Origin: Zeugodacus cucurbitae
Lineage: Eukaryota > Arthropoda > Insecta > Diptera > Tephritidae
Direction of reading: 5' to 3'
Assembly: GCF_028554725.1 (NCBI RefSeq)
Contig: NC_071667.1
Location: 67,805,501-67,869,500, forward strand
Length of the DNA: 64,000 nt
Part shown: positions 61,293-64,000 of the stretch, one piece after another
How the letters are laid out: every line of letters starts with the position of its first letter
Position numbering within the stretch: the stretch's first letter is position 1
The notes under the pieces: generated by a model
What the model was told of the DNA's origin: nothing
The model's input: only the letters and a program-made list of their open reading frames with translations
Databases searched by the model: none
Translations under genes and position numbers: made by a program

Positions 61293-64000
61293 TAACATTT
61301 TCAATTTTTTTTGAAACTTCGGGATTGGTTGGGATTCCGGGAAATACCAAAATTTCGGGATCCCGAATTCAGAATACTTTATTGAATAATTCGAAATAAC
61401 CTAACCTTTACATATTGCTTTTGTTCTTAAGGAGCACACTTAAGTGCGACGAGACTGTTGCTTAAGTGACCGCCAACCGACAAGCGCCAACCGCCGGGCC
61501 ACAGGCATTCTCCTTCAAGTGACTGCCACACAGAAAACTTAAGTCAATAGTATTGAAATTATAACAATGGTTAACAACAACAATAACAACGACAACAGCA
61601 AGGCCAACACAAATGAAAATGAATGTGAAAACTATTGTGGCTACAAAAACAATACTGTGCATTGTTGTTGGTGGCTTTCGAGCAAAAATTAGTAAGCGCC
61701 GCGCAAATGAAGTGGAATATTTTTTTGTTTTTTTTTCTTGTTTTCGAAAAATCTAAAGTACTTTTAATAACCCAATCAAGTATTTGCTGTTTATTTTACT
61801 TGTTGAATTTCGCGTATATTCAATGTGTTTGTTGACTGAGTGCGGTTCGGTGGTTTTGGTCTGCTTGTCAGCATAGAAAATTTGCAAAGTTTTTACATTA
61901 GCAAAAGCGAACGATTGAAATAACATTAACGGAAATTGTTGCAAAAACTTAATGGAATGAAAGGAATAACACTGCGAATATAGTATATAAGCTTTGAGTT
62001 GGTAATAAAGACATTCACTTCATAAAATTTGCATGAATGCGGAACTTTTTTATTGGTAAAGTCGGAGACACTTATGCTCTTTAGAAAATTTTCTTATAAC
62101 AACGTTCTTTATAAATATTCTATATAGACCAGAGAGTTTCTTCCATGCATATGATAAACAGTCTTAATGAATTTCCTGTCCTTCGTAGATTATTGTAAAT
62201 TATTGCCAATCACAATTCCTGAAATCTTACTTCAGCCAAACGAAAGCTTAAATTGATCGATTATACGTCCTTCCACGAAACGATTAGATTTTAAAACCAT
62301 ATTAATATTTCAAGTTCTTGAATAAATTAAAGTCTTAAATTATTGATAGTAAATACAGTCAAGGTCACTATTAAAAAATTTTTCCGTTATTATTAGTGTC
62401 TGTTGATTAATATTTTGAGCGAATATTACTGCAATGTGATCTGAAACCTATACTGAACCAAATTAACTAAAAAAAATAATGTTCCAAAGCCATATATAAG
62501 TAAACAATTATTCTGTCAGCCTATTTAAACTATTAGTCGAGATGAAAGTTACTTGAATATTTTTGGTACAAAAATAATGTGGAAGTATTCTAGACTATAT
62601 CTAGGACAGGACTATTGCTCATTCAATACCAATACAAGCTCCACTTATTAAAAAAATAAATTTTATACCGAAGGGGCTGATATTGATCAACTTTCGCCAA
62701 ATTTTTATAAATCTGAATCCAATACATTTTTATTCGAATATTTCCATTAGAAATACTTTCTTCCGCTGGATTAATTAATGAAAATATAAACTATATTCTT
62801 CATTTCTCATGTACTCGTAGACATAGAACTGCTTCGATCCTTTGGAAATACTATCTCCAGCAATAAAAAAAATTGGTTATGCGCCAATTAATCGATTAGA
62901 TTGGTTAGAAAGCGATATCGATAAGAACCACAGTTATTACGTGATTATTCAAGTTGTACTTGTATCGTTGCTAGTAGAGTGGGTGCGTAAAAAATATCAA
63001 GATCTTATCTTATATGGCGTGGGACTACAGCAATATATAATAAGTTTCTTAAGCCGGAATTCTAAAATCTTAAAAGACTAGGCAATACATAGAATATACT
63101 GAAGAAAATTTCCAAATCGGTTTTGGGGCAGACCGCAGATTTGATAATAATATTGATATTGTTGCTTTTGGCTGAAAACTTTCACCAAATATTTTGAGGA
63201 TGCTGTCGATTTGAAAGCGCTAGGTCACATACAAATCCTGGTCTGTTACCATTATGTAGACCCAACTTTCAAGAGAAAGGCTATTAATAATAAATTATGG
63301 TATGTAATAAATTGTCCTTTATACTAGAATCGATCTCAATGTATAATATTTTACTAAAAGTCATCGAACCCATTGGTATGCTTTTAAGATGACAATCTAC
63401 AACAATAATGCTACAAACTTTTTTCAAGAAATGCGTTTCAAAAAAGGAATGAGAAATCGACTCACACTGGAAAAATTGTTGATCAAGCACCTTCTAACAC
63501 AACTGAAGGCTTAAATAAAAATTTTCTTCGAATTCAACAAATCGGTCGATACATTCTTTACTTATTAATGATTTAATTAACTCAACTTTACATTATTTTA
63601 TAAATTTTATTTTTCACTCAAAAAACGTTGTAGAATTTTGTAGGTTATGCAAAAACCTGCTCTATATAATTCCAAACAAAAACAATTTATGAATGAAATT
63701 GCATAAATACTAAATAAATTCAACCGAAATTCTGCACTTACAAATTATGTACAGGAAAATTACCTCATTTTCATTTCATTTATGTATAAAGAGCACATTT
63801 TATTTATTTTATTACTCGTACTTCATTTCACTATTTTCATTTTCATAATTTCTTTCAATTATTTCCCATTTTACTTATTAAATGTACGCACTTTGGCATT
63901 TCCGTCATTATAAATGCTGGAACATTCAGAACTTTTGTAATTATAATAGGCTTGCTTGCTATGCAAATACTCGAAAAGATATGTCTATACTATACTAGAC
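61293..64000. other. Right end of the window, AT-rich
   Basis: No gene is supported. A 79-residue plus-strand frame at 62842-63081 has a hydrophobic centre but no known domain and no splice context. No exon matching the missing parts of the plus-strand Calx copy was found. Confidence 0.4.

Noticed and set aside
62842..63081. 79-residue plus-strand frame with a hydrophobic centre
   Set aside because: No family resemblance and no splice or start context; chance frame in AT-rich DNA is likely.

Overview
The window is insect nuclear DNA, most likely from a tephritid fruit fly (Diptera). The evidence is AT-rich sequence, short GT-AG introns, Drosophila-like start contexts, abundant CAA/CAG tracts and a transposon set of DD41D (rosa-like) and DD34D mariners, TTAA-flanked MITEs and 5'-truncated non-LTR retrotransposons. 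The species assignment is inference. No bacterial-type operon, CRISPR array, rRNA or convincing tRNA was seen.

The only clear host genes are two Na+/Ca2+ exchangers of the NCX/Calx family, placed head to head. The minus-strand copy (17202 down to 12893) is complete: eight coding exons can be joined in frame into a protein of about 981 residues with both alpha repeats, two Calx-beta domains, an acidic segment and the C-terminal membrane block. The plus-strand copy starts at 29396. Only its large first coding exon is seen; it ends at a GTAAGT donor at 31390 in the same phase as the minus copy. No later exon was found up to 64000, so either the next intron exceeds 32 kb or the downstream half is missing. 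The plus copy keeps a recognisable XIP-like basic segment after the fifth membrane helix, while the minus copy has lost it. The pair may therefore differ in autoinhibition.

Layout: 1-12.9 kb is intergenic, with a LINE fragment (1.1 kb), a TTAA MITE (4.9-5.6 kb) and a 5'-truncated LINE bounded by a 14-bp target duplication (6.2-8.0 kb). 12.9-17.2 kb is the complete Calx paralog. 17.2-29.4 kb is the divergent spacer, with an internally deleted rosa-like mariner (21.9 kb), a dispersed noncoding repeat (27.1 kb) and a probable 5' leader (28.1-29.4 kb). 29.4-31.4 kb is the second Calx first exon. 31.4-64 kb is its putative giant intron. That stretch holds at least five LINE 3' remnants, a decayed LINE, four MITE-like elements, a nested direct duplication (49.6-51.9 kb), a deleted mariner (60.4-61.3 kb) and many microsatellites.

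The least explained signal is a 19-bp motif, consensus RCKCCTAAATGTAGGCAAM. It occurs eight times between 23 and 55 kb in otherwise unrelated flanks, falls into four loose pairs, and its core GCCTA-AATG-TAGGC is an inverted repeat.
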